64,000 nt of DNA from assembly GCA_026874595.1 (NCBI GenBank), contig CM049310.1, positions 32,119,558 through 32,183,557 of the forward strand, given 5' to 3'. This document shows positions 33,830 to 46,672 of this stretch, one piece after another. How positions within the stretch are numbered: the first letter of the stretch is position 1; every line of letters starts with the position of its first letter. The notes under the pieces were generated by a model. That model had not been told where the DNA came from. It searched no databases and saw nothing but the letters and a program-made list of their open reading frames with translations. The translations under genes were made by a program, and so were the position numbers. The DNA is from Sipunculus nudus (Eukaryota > Annelida > Sipuncula > Golfingiida > Sipunculidae).

Positions 33830-34780
33830 TTCAATCATCCTCTGATACTATAATTCATTCCAACTGTTTACTGCTCAGATAATATAATGGCTATTTTCTT
33901 TTAATCATACACCAATATGTACTGATCTGAGTGAATATTTTTTTTAATTTGTCGAGTTATGGAGCCATCTCTTTTAAAAGACTAAATATAAAGTGCTTAA
34001 TGTCATATATTGTCATCATTTGGCCCTAATATGTTTGCTTTGGTGGTTATTTTCATTTTATTATGCACATTAAGTATATAAACGACAGACTAAGTCACTG
34101 TAGTATTTTATTTTCTGCTTAAAACAAACGTATTAATTACCACATGGATTTTGCCGAGTTGTGTTCCATTAACAACAACCTGAAAAACGTTTTAATTCTC
34201 CATGCACAGCATTTATCTAAAGACCACGTATAACCCGTATTAAATGTACAAAACGTTTACCGTTTATATAATTTTGCAAAGGCCAGGACGATTACGCTTG
34301 TCGTTATGATTGAGATTGCAGTCCTTAATCTTTCTTTGTATGATGTAATCTTTGAACAGGTGGAAGGGAGATGAGAGAAAGGGCTGGCTATGGTCCAGTC
34401 GATCGCTGTATAGATTTACACACATTTAAATGATACTGGCAAAATACGGAGCCATTTGGTGACCGTGTGAATCTCACCATCCCTACTTAGGCTTTTTAGA
34501 CCATTTCTGGCACAGGGGAAAGAATCTGACCAACGAGAGCGGTCGTCACATGTTTAAAACGTGAATCTGGATGCACAATGCGATACCACACTCTCTTGGC
34601 CTGGTTACAATTCTTTGCTCTGTGGCGGTGTATCCCAGAGAACAGTGCTATACAAAGCAGCGGTTAAAACAAAAGGAGATCATGGATGACTGCAGAGTAT
34701 AACCGCTAGAAATAGAAATTGGTTCCTATTATGTTTTAGACGCTGCTGCTACGCTCATGTATATGTTTAAGTGGACATGG
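33830..34780. other. intergenic, nothing recognised
   Basis: AT-rich, no supported gene. Confidence 0.45.
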
Positions 34781-34783
34781 CAT

Positions 34784-34839
34784 AGAGAATAATAGGCACA
34801 GTATGCATGGTATCATGCATACTCTTCCTGTTATTCTCT
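34784..34839. repeat. 56-bp imperfect hairpin
   Basis: Core AGTATGCATG, loop GTAT, CATGCATACT (34800-34823), a perfect 10-bp stem; after a mismatched gap an outer stem pairs AGAGAATAA (34784-34792) with TTATTCTCT (34831-34839). The length is in the range of small-RNA precursors or of a transposon end. Confidence 0.7.
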
Positions 34840-35022
34840 CCATCATCCCTTAAAAATCGATTTCTATTAAATGTGTATTATTTTGTTTTGCCTGAACGTG
34901 ACTTTTAAGGGACATTGGCATACATTCGGACATATCAACTCTTGGGAATTTAAGTACAGTATCTTTTTTTTATTTAACTACAGTATCTTGTTTTCTAGTG
35001 TTCAAAATAACATTTGACACTG

Positions 35023-35180
35023 AAGATGTGGAATATAGAGAGGGCTCTGGACTTGTGAATGCAAGGTCATTGGTTTGAATCCCGTTCAGACCGCCTTCCT
35101 CGATAAGACCATTGGTCGAAGTGTTTCACACGTTAGTGAGTGAATGGGAACTGGTCATGTAGAGACGCCACGTAAATAAA
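35023..35180 (+). repeat. SINE with tRNA-like B box and conserved tail
   Basis: B-box-like GGTTTGAATCCC at 35071-35082, followed by CCTTCCTCGATAAGACC, TTTCACACGTTAGTGAGTGA and ATGGGAACTGGTCATGTAGA. This order recalls the conserved core of widespread invertebrate SINEs, where a line about spending and header-like CACTCAC-type blocks follows the B box. The A box is weak. No target duplication was identified. Confidence 0.5.
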
Positions 35181-35184
35181 GAAT

Positions 35185-36500
35185 TGATAACACTATTGCC
35201 GAGGAAAGCTACTCAAATAAGCAGGCACGTAGATCAGGAAGGCAAACTCATAGCAGACTCTGATATCACATTTCAAACAATTACGTTTACCTTACATTTT
35301 AAGGAGCAACAGTATTCAACGTATTATAATTCCCCAAAGAGACGCTGGGATCTGAACCCCGAACTTGTCTGATGCTCTTGGCACACGAGTTTGTTACGAT
35401 GTTTATCAGACGACGGGCGCACCCTTCCGCCAAAGGTCGTTTTTTCTCACAACGAATCTCTTCATGATAGGCACTGTGGGACGGCCGAGACTACTTGACT
35501 TAACTATCAAAGTTTAAAATCAAAATTTGTAACATTCCAAGGAAACACTTTCTGATTACATTTCACATGCGCAAGCTTGCAAGATACTACTTATTCCATG
35601 AAGTCTTTATTACAAAAAAACACCCCTGTGTATGTAATTGGCTTTGATACAAATCTTATCCAACATATTTGAATGGACTACATTACTCTCTGCACTACAT
35701 TTATACCTACGCCTTCCGTGTATTTAGAAGCCGTGTTGCTCTGTGGCCCCGAAACCTCGAACAGCAGAGTCGATCTCTCTAGAGTCCAATTCTGCGCAGT
35801 GTGACGACGGCCGTAAACCTGCACCAGTTGATCTGTCGTATTCATATACCATTCTCCAATTTCCTGTCCGTCACGTTGCATGAGGGTCGACTCCCTATAA
35901 CCAATAATACAAGTTAAATTAATATGATAATGGCGATATAAATATTAACATATTTGTAAACCGGAAGGTTTTGATATAAGGCAGGCAATGGGAGAGAGGG
36001 AGAGATGAGAAAAGAAAGCAAATCAAGAACAGGAATTCTACACCTATGAGGTGCAATACTTAAAGCGAATATTAGAGTCCTAAATAATAAAAAAACAATA
36101 TTATGTATGGTTACAGCAAATACTGATGAAGTATTAAAACAGTTGTTAAACGATAACCCTCATTCATCAGTCCAATAAAAACTACTGAACATTTTTTTAT
36201 TCAATTAGTAAATTACATCAATAAACATACTGCAATTACCTGAAGTGGTAGAACAACAGCCAGGATTATCATAAACGCGATCAAAACACTGCCAGAACAG
36301 ACACACGTGAATAGTTCTGCTATATACTTAAGCATTAAACGCAAAGCTGTTTATTTCAACTACTATAAACAAAGGCAGAATCACTTAAAACCTTCTTTGT
36401 TATCATGTCTGAAAAAAAGTCGAGCAAAGATAAGAGCATTCCTTTTGTGTGTTTGGTTTGCCTTCACTCCTATTCGTTTGTCAGGTTACGTTTCAGTATG
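35185..36500. other. intergenic, nothing recognised
   Basis: Short open frames only, none resembling a family. Confidence 0.45.
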
Positions 36501-36503
36501 ACT

Positions 36504-38744
36504 CAGTGGCGTACCTAAGGGGGGGGGGGAGTGGCAGGGCGGTCCGCCCCGGGCGGAACATTTTGGGGAATTAGTATAATCAGTGGCATAAGGAGTTATC
36601 AAAAAGTACAAATTTGTCCTTTTTGTCCCATGTTCAAGTATTTCAGGGATTATAAACTGGGCAGTGGAACCAACCAAATTATTTGCGGATGATCTCTATA
36701 GAGGCAAGCTATACGCAAATAAGAAATACATATCTGTAGTTATTCTTTGTTTGATCTCTGGTCTTACAATACCAGAACGCCACCGATAAACTTACCAGTC
36801 ATGCAAAAAGCCTGCATTTCAGGGCGGTCCTCGTTTACAGAAATCCCAGGCAGCACCTGATAATCACCAGGGAAAACCCTGCCAGAAGACCAATGGCCCC
36901 CGGTGGTGAGGGCGGGGTGTCAGTCGTACACATTGTGCAAAAAATTGAAGAATTGTGTTGCTCTTTCCTTGGAAAGTATTATGAATTTCCATTCTTGAAC
37001 CCTTGAATTCCCGAAATTCCAGGATATTAAACAGCCTGAAACATCCTGAAATGCCCTTTTTTCATGATTCTTCATACTCTTACATCAGTCTCGTTAAAAT
37101 ACAGACGTTTACGCGATCGTGTATATAATGAGTACTACCTAAATGCCTGTGTCTTTCGATTAACCAATATGACCTGCATTTTTTTTTATGTAACGTGAAT
37201 AAAAACAATAATCACCCAGACATATGTAGGAATTATTTTAACTTTAAAGGGACGTAATCAGGAGCAATATTTTGCCATCTCTTCCACACTAACAGTTCAG
37301 TTTTGCTTTATACAAAAGTTTACCAGCAAAAATCTCGCAGCCCACGGTCCCAGTACTTCGCATACAGCGGTTAAGCACCTTGTTATGGCTCAGAGTTTTG
37401 GTAAACACAGTCCACCTGTGTTTGTTAACCAAAACAATCCCGCTTGACCGGAGGTCAGAATGTGAGCCCCAACACGTGATGTTTCAGCCAGCGGGAACAT
37501 AAATTTCATTTTTTGGGCCAAGAAGTCAGGGGATCTCCAGATTGACATGTGTTGTTGCCCGGCGATGCGTGCGCTGTGTTTTTGTTTACACCTGTGATCG
37601 CGCCCGGTCAACTGTTTTTAACACTCGTTTAGCGGAGTAAGCAAACTCTTACAGGACAATAGTTTGGCAGGTACCATTTCATTTTAAGGGAAGGGGCTAT
37701 TTTTCATGTTAATTCAACATGCTTTATAGGTGATTGGGCCCCTTTAAAATATAATTCTATTATAACTGTCCGGCCGGTTAAGGTTTAGAGTTCAAAACTT
37801 AAATTAAAGATATATTTACCTGTGCTGTTAATTCTGTTATAAACAGTTTAATGATCCACTACCTACAGACAATTGTTGTATATTGTGACAAATCATTTGA
37901 AAATTAAATTGTAATATATATTTAAATTATATCATTACTTGAAATTTATTTAAATACTTTATTGAATAACAAATAGTCATAAGTTCATAAATAAAACCTC
38001 GCAAAGTGCATAATCACTATAATTTAAAAATGATTTTGATGTAGCCTTGAATTAAAGTATGTTTTTAACTTTGAGGATATTTTAATTAAACAAAGTCAAT
38101 TTGTCCAAACAGTGGATTTTTTTTGTGAAAATATTAAACATGCCCTGCCTACATATATAGGCTTAACTCATGAATTACGCTTTTTTAGTAAAGACTAAGT
38201 GCCTTACATGCAGCAGTACCATGCATATCTCAATAGCAATATTAGGTGTACCTGCTGTCATATGCGATAACAAGAGGAGGAATTATAGATGTGACAAGGT
38301 ATTTGTATGCGTTGAGAATGGAATTACGCTCACCAAATAAAGATTTTTCCCAAGTTGAGTATAAAGTAATCATGAATCGTGTTTACATGAATGATGAAAG
38401 ATCAAATTCCCACATTATATGTGTATCCTGCAGTGTAATATGTTTATAGTTACGATTTATTCGTTTTATTCCTTTCTGTTCACTTCCTATTGGAATATAC
38501 TTGTTTGAGCTTCGAGTGATCTTTTGATTTACATAAGCAAAGAGATGTCTGCTCTTTAATATGTGACGGAAGAATTCCCTGCCAGTGAATCCATTTAAAA
38601 TTGCGTTGTTGTCAAATACAAGCCTGTTACAAGGACATTTGACACGATGTGTTTCAATATGTTATCAAGTTTTGTAATGTTTTGTTAGAGGGGCGGCGAT
38701 TTCCAAGACCGCCCCGGGCGGCAATGAGGCTAGGTACGCCGCTG
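36504..38744. mobile_element. 2.2-kb DNA transposon relic with CAGTGGCGTACCTA ends
   Basis: Left end CAGTGGCGTACCTAAGG; right end in reverse complement CAGCGGCGTACCTAGCC: 13 of the first 14 bases agree. Both ends carry the palindromic block CCGCCCCGGGCGG close inside (about 36544 and 38709). Flanks read ATGACT on the left and ATGAAT on the right, a possible 6-base target duplication with one change. No transposase frame is visible, so it is non-autonomous. Superfamily uncertain; hAT-like is possible. Confidence 0.75.
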
Positions 38745-38749
38745 ATGAA

Positions 38750-41700
38750 TGCTAGGTATGAATGCCGATATACATTTGACAAACTTCTATATCAAGTATT
38801 ATAATACTATTTGACAGCTTTACGTATTGTCGGAGTGCTTAAGAGTTTTTATACTTTGGCCGGGTGACAGTCTTTCAAAAACTGGTCTGTTTGATTATAT
38901 TGATAGGTCACAGATATAATAAAAGTTAGTCAAAGTTCAGTCATTAGCACTTAGTGTAATGGAGTCTGAGGTAGTGGAGACAATACAGTTACGTAGGACA
39001 GAACTAACAGGAAGATAATGACCTTGCTTTTATTTACACACACATGTAGACCGGGTGTTATCTATACACGTGATGCACCCGCCATGCCCCTTATCATTTA
39101 ATAAAGCTTCTCTGGCTCCTGTACAATGCCACGCTTCAAGAATATATCACTGGTTCATATGACCACTTGCTTAACCAATGATGGCCCTAACAACTACAAA
39201 TGGAGCGATCTTCCCTTGGACAAAGGAACCGCCCTATGACGCAAAGTTGTATAATCCTTTGAATTAGAAATGAATATTTTGGTTATCCATATTACCTCCA
39301 AAATCAATAAATCAATCGGTGAACCAAGGGAATAACATAATATCTTTCTGGCGGAGGTATAATTAAGATTAAAAAAATCTATACGTATATTATGATTGAC
39401 GCTGGTAGCACTCAACCGTTGTCACGTACTTCTTATGTGGCCCACGGCTTTGAAATGCCTGATTTTGGTAGTGAATTGAAGGGAACGATGCAAAGTTTTT
39501 TCCTAAAAAGGTTATTTTCCATATTTCCCCATTCATCCAGAGAAACCATATATAATTTTGCGATAGTTAATCGCAGCCCAATCTCTCAAAATCCACGTCA
39601 GTCAATTTGGACCTTGTCATCTCGAACCATATTTAACTGACCTTTGTCTATTCGTCCGGTGGAAACTTTGACGGTTGTAAGCGGGAACTGTAAACTGCGT
39701 ATGCCCAGTTGTTATCACATGTATCAACGCTCAGTTTATAAATGTTTATTTGCCTATACAAGGGCGTTATAATCATGTTTGATTTGTCCTGTGTTATTTT
39801 ACCGGTTTTACATTTTGCACATACACAACACATTCATTCATATGCACACCCATACATATACATAGCAATATTCATTTAAGGCAATACCTTAATTGACCTC
39901 AAATGAAATCATTTATTTTAAACTACAACAGGAAGAATTAACGCCTTGCTCCTAAAATTGTTGAATGAAATAAGGTTAGACATAAAATATAAGGATTCAG
40001 TTTGATTTTTTTGGAGGTATGCGCTCTAGTTAGTGTCATGCCATTAATTTTTATGGGGCAGTCTTTCTAGTCGAGTAGCCACCACACTCAACCTTGCTTT
40101 ATCGTCTTAAGTATTTTGCTTTGTGGAATTTGTTTGCCAATGTATCAGGTGTAAAAAAATGTGAGCTGGACCGCTGTCAGTCTTGGGCAATTTTAGCTAT
40201 TACGCATAAATCAAAATGGCTGCCAAAATAATATTAAAACATCAAAAAATGCCATGATAACTTAACATATGACATAGAAGGTCAACCATTTAATATAGGA
40301 TTTCTTGGGTATTATGACCTAGACAATTAATTTCTGATATTGTTATAACCACAATGACTACCGTTTCAAATCAGTTGTTCTGTCATTTGAAACCAAAAGT
40401 GTCATTCTTGCATATACTACAAATATATACTTGCAAATACGTCGGTATCCTTCTTTGTGTCGGGAAATGTCATGTCGGAGTCGGGATCCAAGGCTGTCGG
40501 TTTGCCAAGGCTAATTTCTATTGGTCCTGTTCGTTTATTGCAAAATACCGTAGGATTGCAAGGTTTCAGGATTGTTAAGGGTCGGAACGTCAAGTCGCGA
40601 CTGTATATACTGAACACAGGATTTGGATAGTACGTGTATTCCCAAGTATTCTGCGGATGTAGGGTTCTAAATTAAACTAATTAAGTATATAGATGTAGAT
40701 GACCAAACGTTCTCAGCTGATATACATTATAAGATTAATATCTTGTTAAGTTACCTAGACAAGTTACCTTGTATGACCTTCATAATAAAATAATATGAGC
40801 GGTACTGCGTAAAACTGCCATTATCCACACTTTTAATGTTCAACCTTGTGTCACGGTGAGGCCAGATTTTTGCAACTTGAGCGAGGTATTTTTAGTTTAG
40901 GGAAGCAGGGCAGGGATGGATTAAAGGAGGATAATCTGGGTCAAATTAATTCAAAATCGGAAATTCAAATTTGTTCGATTGCAAACGTAACGTTTGTGTT
41001 TGCATAAAAAATTAAATCTGTCAACAAATATCTCAGGTTAACGCCTACGCTCCAATCAGCATCATTTAATAGAAAAGTGTTAAAATGGCATCATTATGGA
41101 AACAATAAAATTCAAAAAATAGCAAAATGTGCCAACTAATTTGTTTGAATGCATCGTAAGACGTCAAATCTTTTATCAAATATCTCAGGAATAGCTGCAG
41201 TCTTCAGCGCCAAAACTCATATTAATATACATGATGATAAATGATGATATAAAATCCCCCATCCCCAGAAAAATATGCTTATGTGTTATTGATCAACAGT
41301 TGAATCTAATAATGCATGGACGCATATCGGCGATATATAGATGTATTCACAAACATGCACACAGAAAGGACGCAGTTTGAATACAATTAATGGTATAATA
41401 TTATGCTGGTACATACTATAGACACGTACCATAATTGATGATCAGTCTAATTTTATTCTGTGAGACGATATCGCCAATAAAGGGATTTACTTATAAGGAG
41501 AACTCCCTCTCTGTCCTAATAAAATGATAGATAAATTACAAATGCAGACAGCAAAATGATCTGCAATGAGCAGCCATATGGCTAAAATATCAGTAAATGA
41601 TTACTCATAGAAAGTGTCCAAGTAATTCATGAGGAAGACTAAACCCCTGAAAATAAAGAAAAGGATGACCTCGGGACTGTAGCAGGTACCTTTGCGACTT

Positions 41701-42380
41701 ATGGGGAGGGAGACTAGTTGGATATTGATGGCGACACTGCTTATAGGTTTGCCGATATTAAGAATACACAGTAATCTCAGTTTAGCTCTGTGTTTTATTA
41801 AGGTCCTCTATACCAGTTGACTTTGTGCTGCTGATGCTGTGGTTCGCATAAATAAGGAAAGAAGCATTTATGGAATACACCATGCAGATTGTTTTAATTA
41901 AAGCAATATGAAATGGAACTGAAATATATTGTCATAATAACTTATTGAATAATGACACCAAACGCATATGCCAGCTGTACAGTCTAATTTCAAAACACAA
42001 GGTCTGGCTTAAATTGTGATAATATTTTTCGTTTCAGTTTTCCTCTTTGTTTCATTTACATGTTTTGAATTCGCCTTAAAGCCTGAATTTTAAGGTGCAC
42101 ATAACGGATTTCATACTTTAAAAACTATTATAAAACGTTTTAGAATGAAATTAGTTCCACTTTCGCGAGATTTATCTCGAGCTCAAATATTACAGGTCTT
42201 TGACTTTGAACCTCATGTCTGCCCATGTATCGAAGTAGATCATTGATTTGGTCGAGAAATCAGTTTTTTTTTTCAGAAAGTCCGCTAAAGATGATACCTG
42301 CTTGAACAAAATCATGGTGGGGTGACTACAAGTCAATTGCGATCAGGTTGAGAGCAGTGGTTGAATCCGTGACCCTTTTC
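38750..42380. other. intergenic, nothing recognised apart from repeat traces
   Basis: A short TTACCTCC ... GGCGGAGGTATAA block at about 39293-39365 and a GGAGGTATGCGCTCTAG trace near 40013 belong to the MITE-like family at 18565-18826. No coding signal. Confidence 0.5.
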
Positions 42381-42530
42381 AACACAGGTGCAGTCCACGT
42401 GTGTAAGCTGTGTGATCCACAGGCTAGGGGCAGATCTAGTTAGTGGGAAAACTAAAAACGGTCTTCAGGTCCGAAAAGGGGGCGGGGGGCAGACCAAACG
42501 TTGGTCTGAAACCCTCACAAAAAGGTTGCG

Positions 42531-42562
<32 letters not shown>
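42531..42562. repeat. 32-base C run with G-rich block upstream
   Basis: An unbroken run of 32 C preceded at 42476-42490 by a G-rich block that could pair with it. Frames that read this as polyproline or polyglycine are artefacts. Probably a transposon terminus. Confidence 0.9.
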
Positions 42563-42564
42563 AT

Positions 42565-44880
42565 CCCTCCCATGGACCCGCTTCTGTAGGCACATTTAAC
42601 TGAGAAAGGCTTGTGGCTCCAAGAGATTTTCATCGATGGATTGATGCTATACTTTACAAAAACTAACCTTACACTTTTGAAAAGGCTGCAACAGCACGGC
42701 ATAGGTATAGCAATGATATGTACTGCTTGACCATGATTCGCATTGTTCTCAAGTGAGAGTAGGCCTATACCCTACGGTTCCTCAGACAAATCTGTCCAAA
42801 GACGTTTGGGCATATGTTCCATGTGCAGCATGAAGAAATCAGATAACCCCCTTATGTTGTCTTTAATGCAGATGTTTAGACTCCATAGGGACCAAAGTTA
42901 CTGCTGAATGATCAGTATGTCTGAATGTATGGGCACTAAATGTGAAGCAAATGAGATATTAGTTATATTCAATTGGGTTCTTGGTACCTTCTGGTTGTAA
43001 CAGCAAAACGTGAACTAGGGTAGCATCACGGATGAAAACACTCTTTTATTTACACGATAAATTGGTGCAGCTTAATACAAATCAAGTTTATTTTCTATTT
43101 ACGATTAGTGGAATGACATTCTTTCCCACAACAAGTCATAAAATTACATGTAAATGCCCCATGCCGATCAGTAGGGAAAACTCTCACAGCAGTACCTTGA
43201 AGCGCTATCCATGCCATATTCAAGCGGTGCATTCTGCAGCTGATCACAGGTAGAAATACCTTAAAATTCAAGCCGGAGGATCCTAAATGTTGCTACAAAA
43301 TTGTGATCTGAGCCGGGCATCTATATTTTAGTAGGACAGTATCAAAAACTAGAGAGCAGTCAGAGACCACAACTTCCGCTAGGATATAATTAAAACAGGG
43401 GTTTTCATTGAAAATGTGTGTCGCGGTTTACCAACTCTCATATTGGATCTCAGGTCAGGTTTAGAACAAAGGCGCCCCGGTAAAGTTGGATAGAGAAATA
43501 TCATAGCCGTGCCCAAGACTGTCTTCGAAATTTAAATGATTCTTCCTTGTGTGTCACCCTAACGGTCCACAACATGTAGAGTGAAGATGCTGATAGATAG
43601 AGCAACCATATAACCAACCAGGGAACCAAAGCATAATTATATACATGGCTTTATTTCCTAAGTCTGTAAATGTTAGCGGCCACATATTCAAGTCCACAGG
43701 TAAAGTAACCTTTGACAAAATATGTAAAGACTTTGTGTAAAGTCGCGGAGAAAGGGGGTGGGAGATTTAAGGGTTGACCCAATTGTATATAATGCGTTCC
43801 GACCCCTCTATAATCATATATAAATGTTTATGATACACCGCTTAATTTTTCATGACAACGTTGTTCGATCGTATCTTCATATTTCATAAAATAAACTCTA
43901 CGAAAAATTACATATTATTTTATCCTGAGAGTAATCTGGTCTGCATTAAAGTCCCTAGAACACGCTAAGAGACGGATTGGAGGAGTGGTTGGGTTGAAAT
44001 TGGTGGACATTTTGGATACGATAATACAAGAAACTGATTTTCTAGGTCATTATACCCCATGTATTGGTTGGCCCTGTTTGTCAAATATTAAGGTTATTAC
44101 GGTATTTTTGCTTTTTTCGTATTATTTTGGCGGCCATTTCGTTTTATGCTTATTTGCTAAAAAGATGTCCAAGGATGGCGGCCGGCCATCCTCATTATTT
44201 TTCACCTCTGAAATGTGGGCAAACAAACCCGCAAAGAAAAAACTAAAGACCCTAAAAACAAGGTAAGCAGAAAAAATTACCTTAAGGCTGCCTTAATAAA
44301 ATATGAAACTGCAATCAATTTGAACAAGTGCATGTATAATTACTTTCACTGTAGGTCAGACCAGAAATAAATTAATCGTTTAATATGTCAAAATTGCGAG
44401 GGACGTCCGATGATAAGTTAAGACCAGGGCCAAGTACACTACAGAATATTTTACTGCATATAGATGTCGCCACTGGTGGTAATCCCATCATACGCCTAAT
44501 GATATAGATCAAATTGTAACATCAATATGTCAACCTGTCAATATTATCAGCCCAATCACTGGATAATGACTATCAACCGGCACTTTAGATGAAGCTCTTA
44601 AACATTCTGATACAAGGCAAACTGTGAAATAGTTCAAGTATACTTCATCTACACCATGTATACTAGCAGTTATATAAAAACTAATCAAACAACAAAGGAC
44701 ATAAGTAAACAAAACATAAAATAACCTTAACCTTGCTCTGGACGCTTCATTAGCTGTGATAACGAGGTGGACATTAAGTGAAATGGCCCGCTGAGAAGGC
44801 TAATGAATTATCAAACGTTTGACAGGTTATCTGCAGACTTTGAACAATAGCTCTGAGTTTGAATGCCTACGTATTCATTC
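42565..44880. other. intergenic upstream of hexosaminidase gene, nothing recognised
   Basis: No gene, and no promoter motif that I can assign with confidence to the gene starting at 44884. Confidence 0.45.
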
Positions 44881-44883
44881 AAC

Positions 44884-46622
44884 ATGGCTGGAACGTGGAG
44901 GACCACATTTATATTTCTCTGTTCCATCAGTGTTTCGAACGCTTTTATAACAGGCCTCGCAGTCCGTCTACCACTTCTGGTAAAGGAAAATTCTATATAA
45001 ACTATTATACTTTATCTTTTAATATTTAGATAAAAAAAAGGGATCAATGTTTTGACTAATGTTAATCAGATCTTGTCGTCATTTTATAAATTAAATATGT
45101 ACCCTTTGCTTTCCTCATCTTTGCTATGAGCCTATAAGTATTGTTAATAATACACAGTAGCTTTAAAATAAAAAATAAAAAAACTTTCAGGTTGTATTTC
45201 AAATATTCATGTGACGAGCTTTGTATATATGGACATTTTTCTCATATATTTTAAATATAGGGACCCCGAGCGGCACCTGGATCACCATGGCCGATGCCAC
45301 AGAACTGGCGGAAATCGGGAACTCTGGTGACCCTTGACCCCGGCAGCTTTACCTTCCAGGCTGATGTCACAGGATGTGACGTCATCGACCACGCCTTCGA
45401 GAGATATAAAACTTTGTTGGTCCTGAGAGATGATGCATCCATAGACGAAGGGAAACCAATCCTGAACAAACTTTCTGTCACAGTAAAAAACCGCACATGC
45501 CGCCCGGATGTCTATCCCACGTTGAATATGGACGAGGCATGTAAGTTTATTGTTCATTATAATTAATCGTATAGTAGGTCAGCGAATATATAATAATGTT
45601 GAAAGGGAAATATTTTTTATTGATTTCCTTTACCTCCACAAGAAAGAGGGCGGGGGTCATATGGTCCTATCTGTTTGTGAACAGTTTCATTCACCCTCCC
45701 ATGACAATCTGCAAAGACATATGTCAAAGGGTTATGAATCGTGTACTTTGAATTAAGCTGGAGTCATGAGTCTGCAGACAAGGAAATCATTTTTTTTTTT
45801 CGTTTATTTATTTATTTGGCATAAAAATTAAACTCGTATATCCATAAAATGTAATGCATCCTGCTTGGAAACATTTACGGCGATCTTAACTCATGTCTCG
45901 CTACATTTCTCTGGATTTTATCGAGAATATAAATTATATTTAGTTTTGCCAGAATTCGAATTAGAATATTGATAACTCAGGCCTCATCATAAAAAAATAT
46001 TATAATTTTTTGGAACTGAATGATTTGTCTCCTTTGAAAATATCGATCCTTTTTTTCTGATTATTTATTTAAAGTGCGGTCTCCGTGTCTACAGTAAATT
46101 AAGGAAGTTGGTAAGAAAGGGGAGAGTTAGAACAAATGATATATACATGATCACTGCAAAAGGAGTATGTTACTATGAAAGAGAACCATCCATAGCATCA
46201 GCACAATGCGTCGCCCTACATTTGACATAATTTAACACAGTATGATATGTGCATTTTTCAGACAACCTGACTATCCCCGGTACAGGGGGCACCGCAACAC
46301 TCGACACCAACTCAGTGTGGGGCGTCAGGCGAGGTATGTATAGTATAAACAAAAGAAAGAAGATAAAACAAACATATAATTATATACACACCGAAGGCGT
46401 ATATTATATCATAATCATATTAAATTTATATTTAAAGTTATGCCACTGGAAAATTGAGATGTCATGATGTAAATCAAAACAGGTAAACATGTTCCAAAAC
46501 CACGTTTTACATAAATTAGTTCCTGTTATACACATTGGTAACTGATGTCCCTCACGAAACCTTACAATTTTGACCGTGATAACAGTGTCCAGTAGCGACC
46601 AAGCGCCTCCTTTCTGAATATA

Positions 46623-46672
<50 letters not shown>

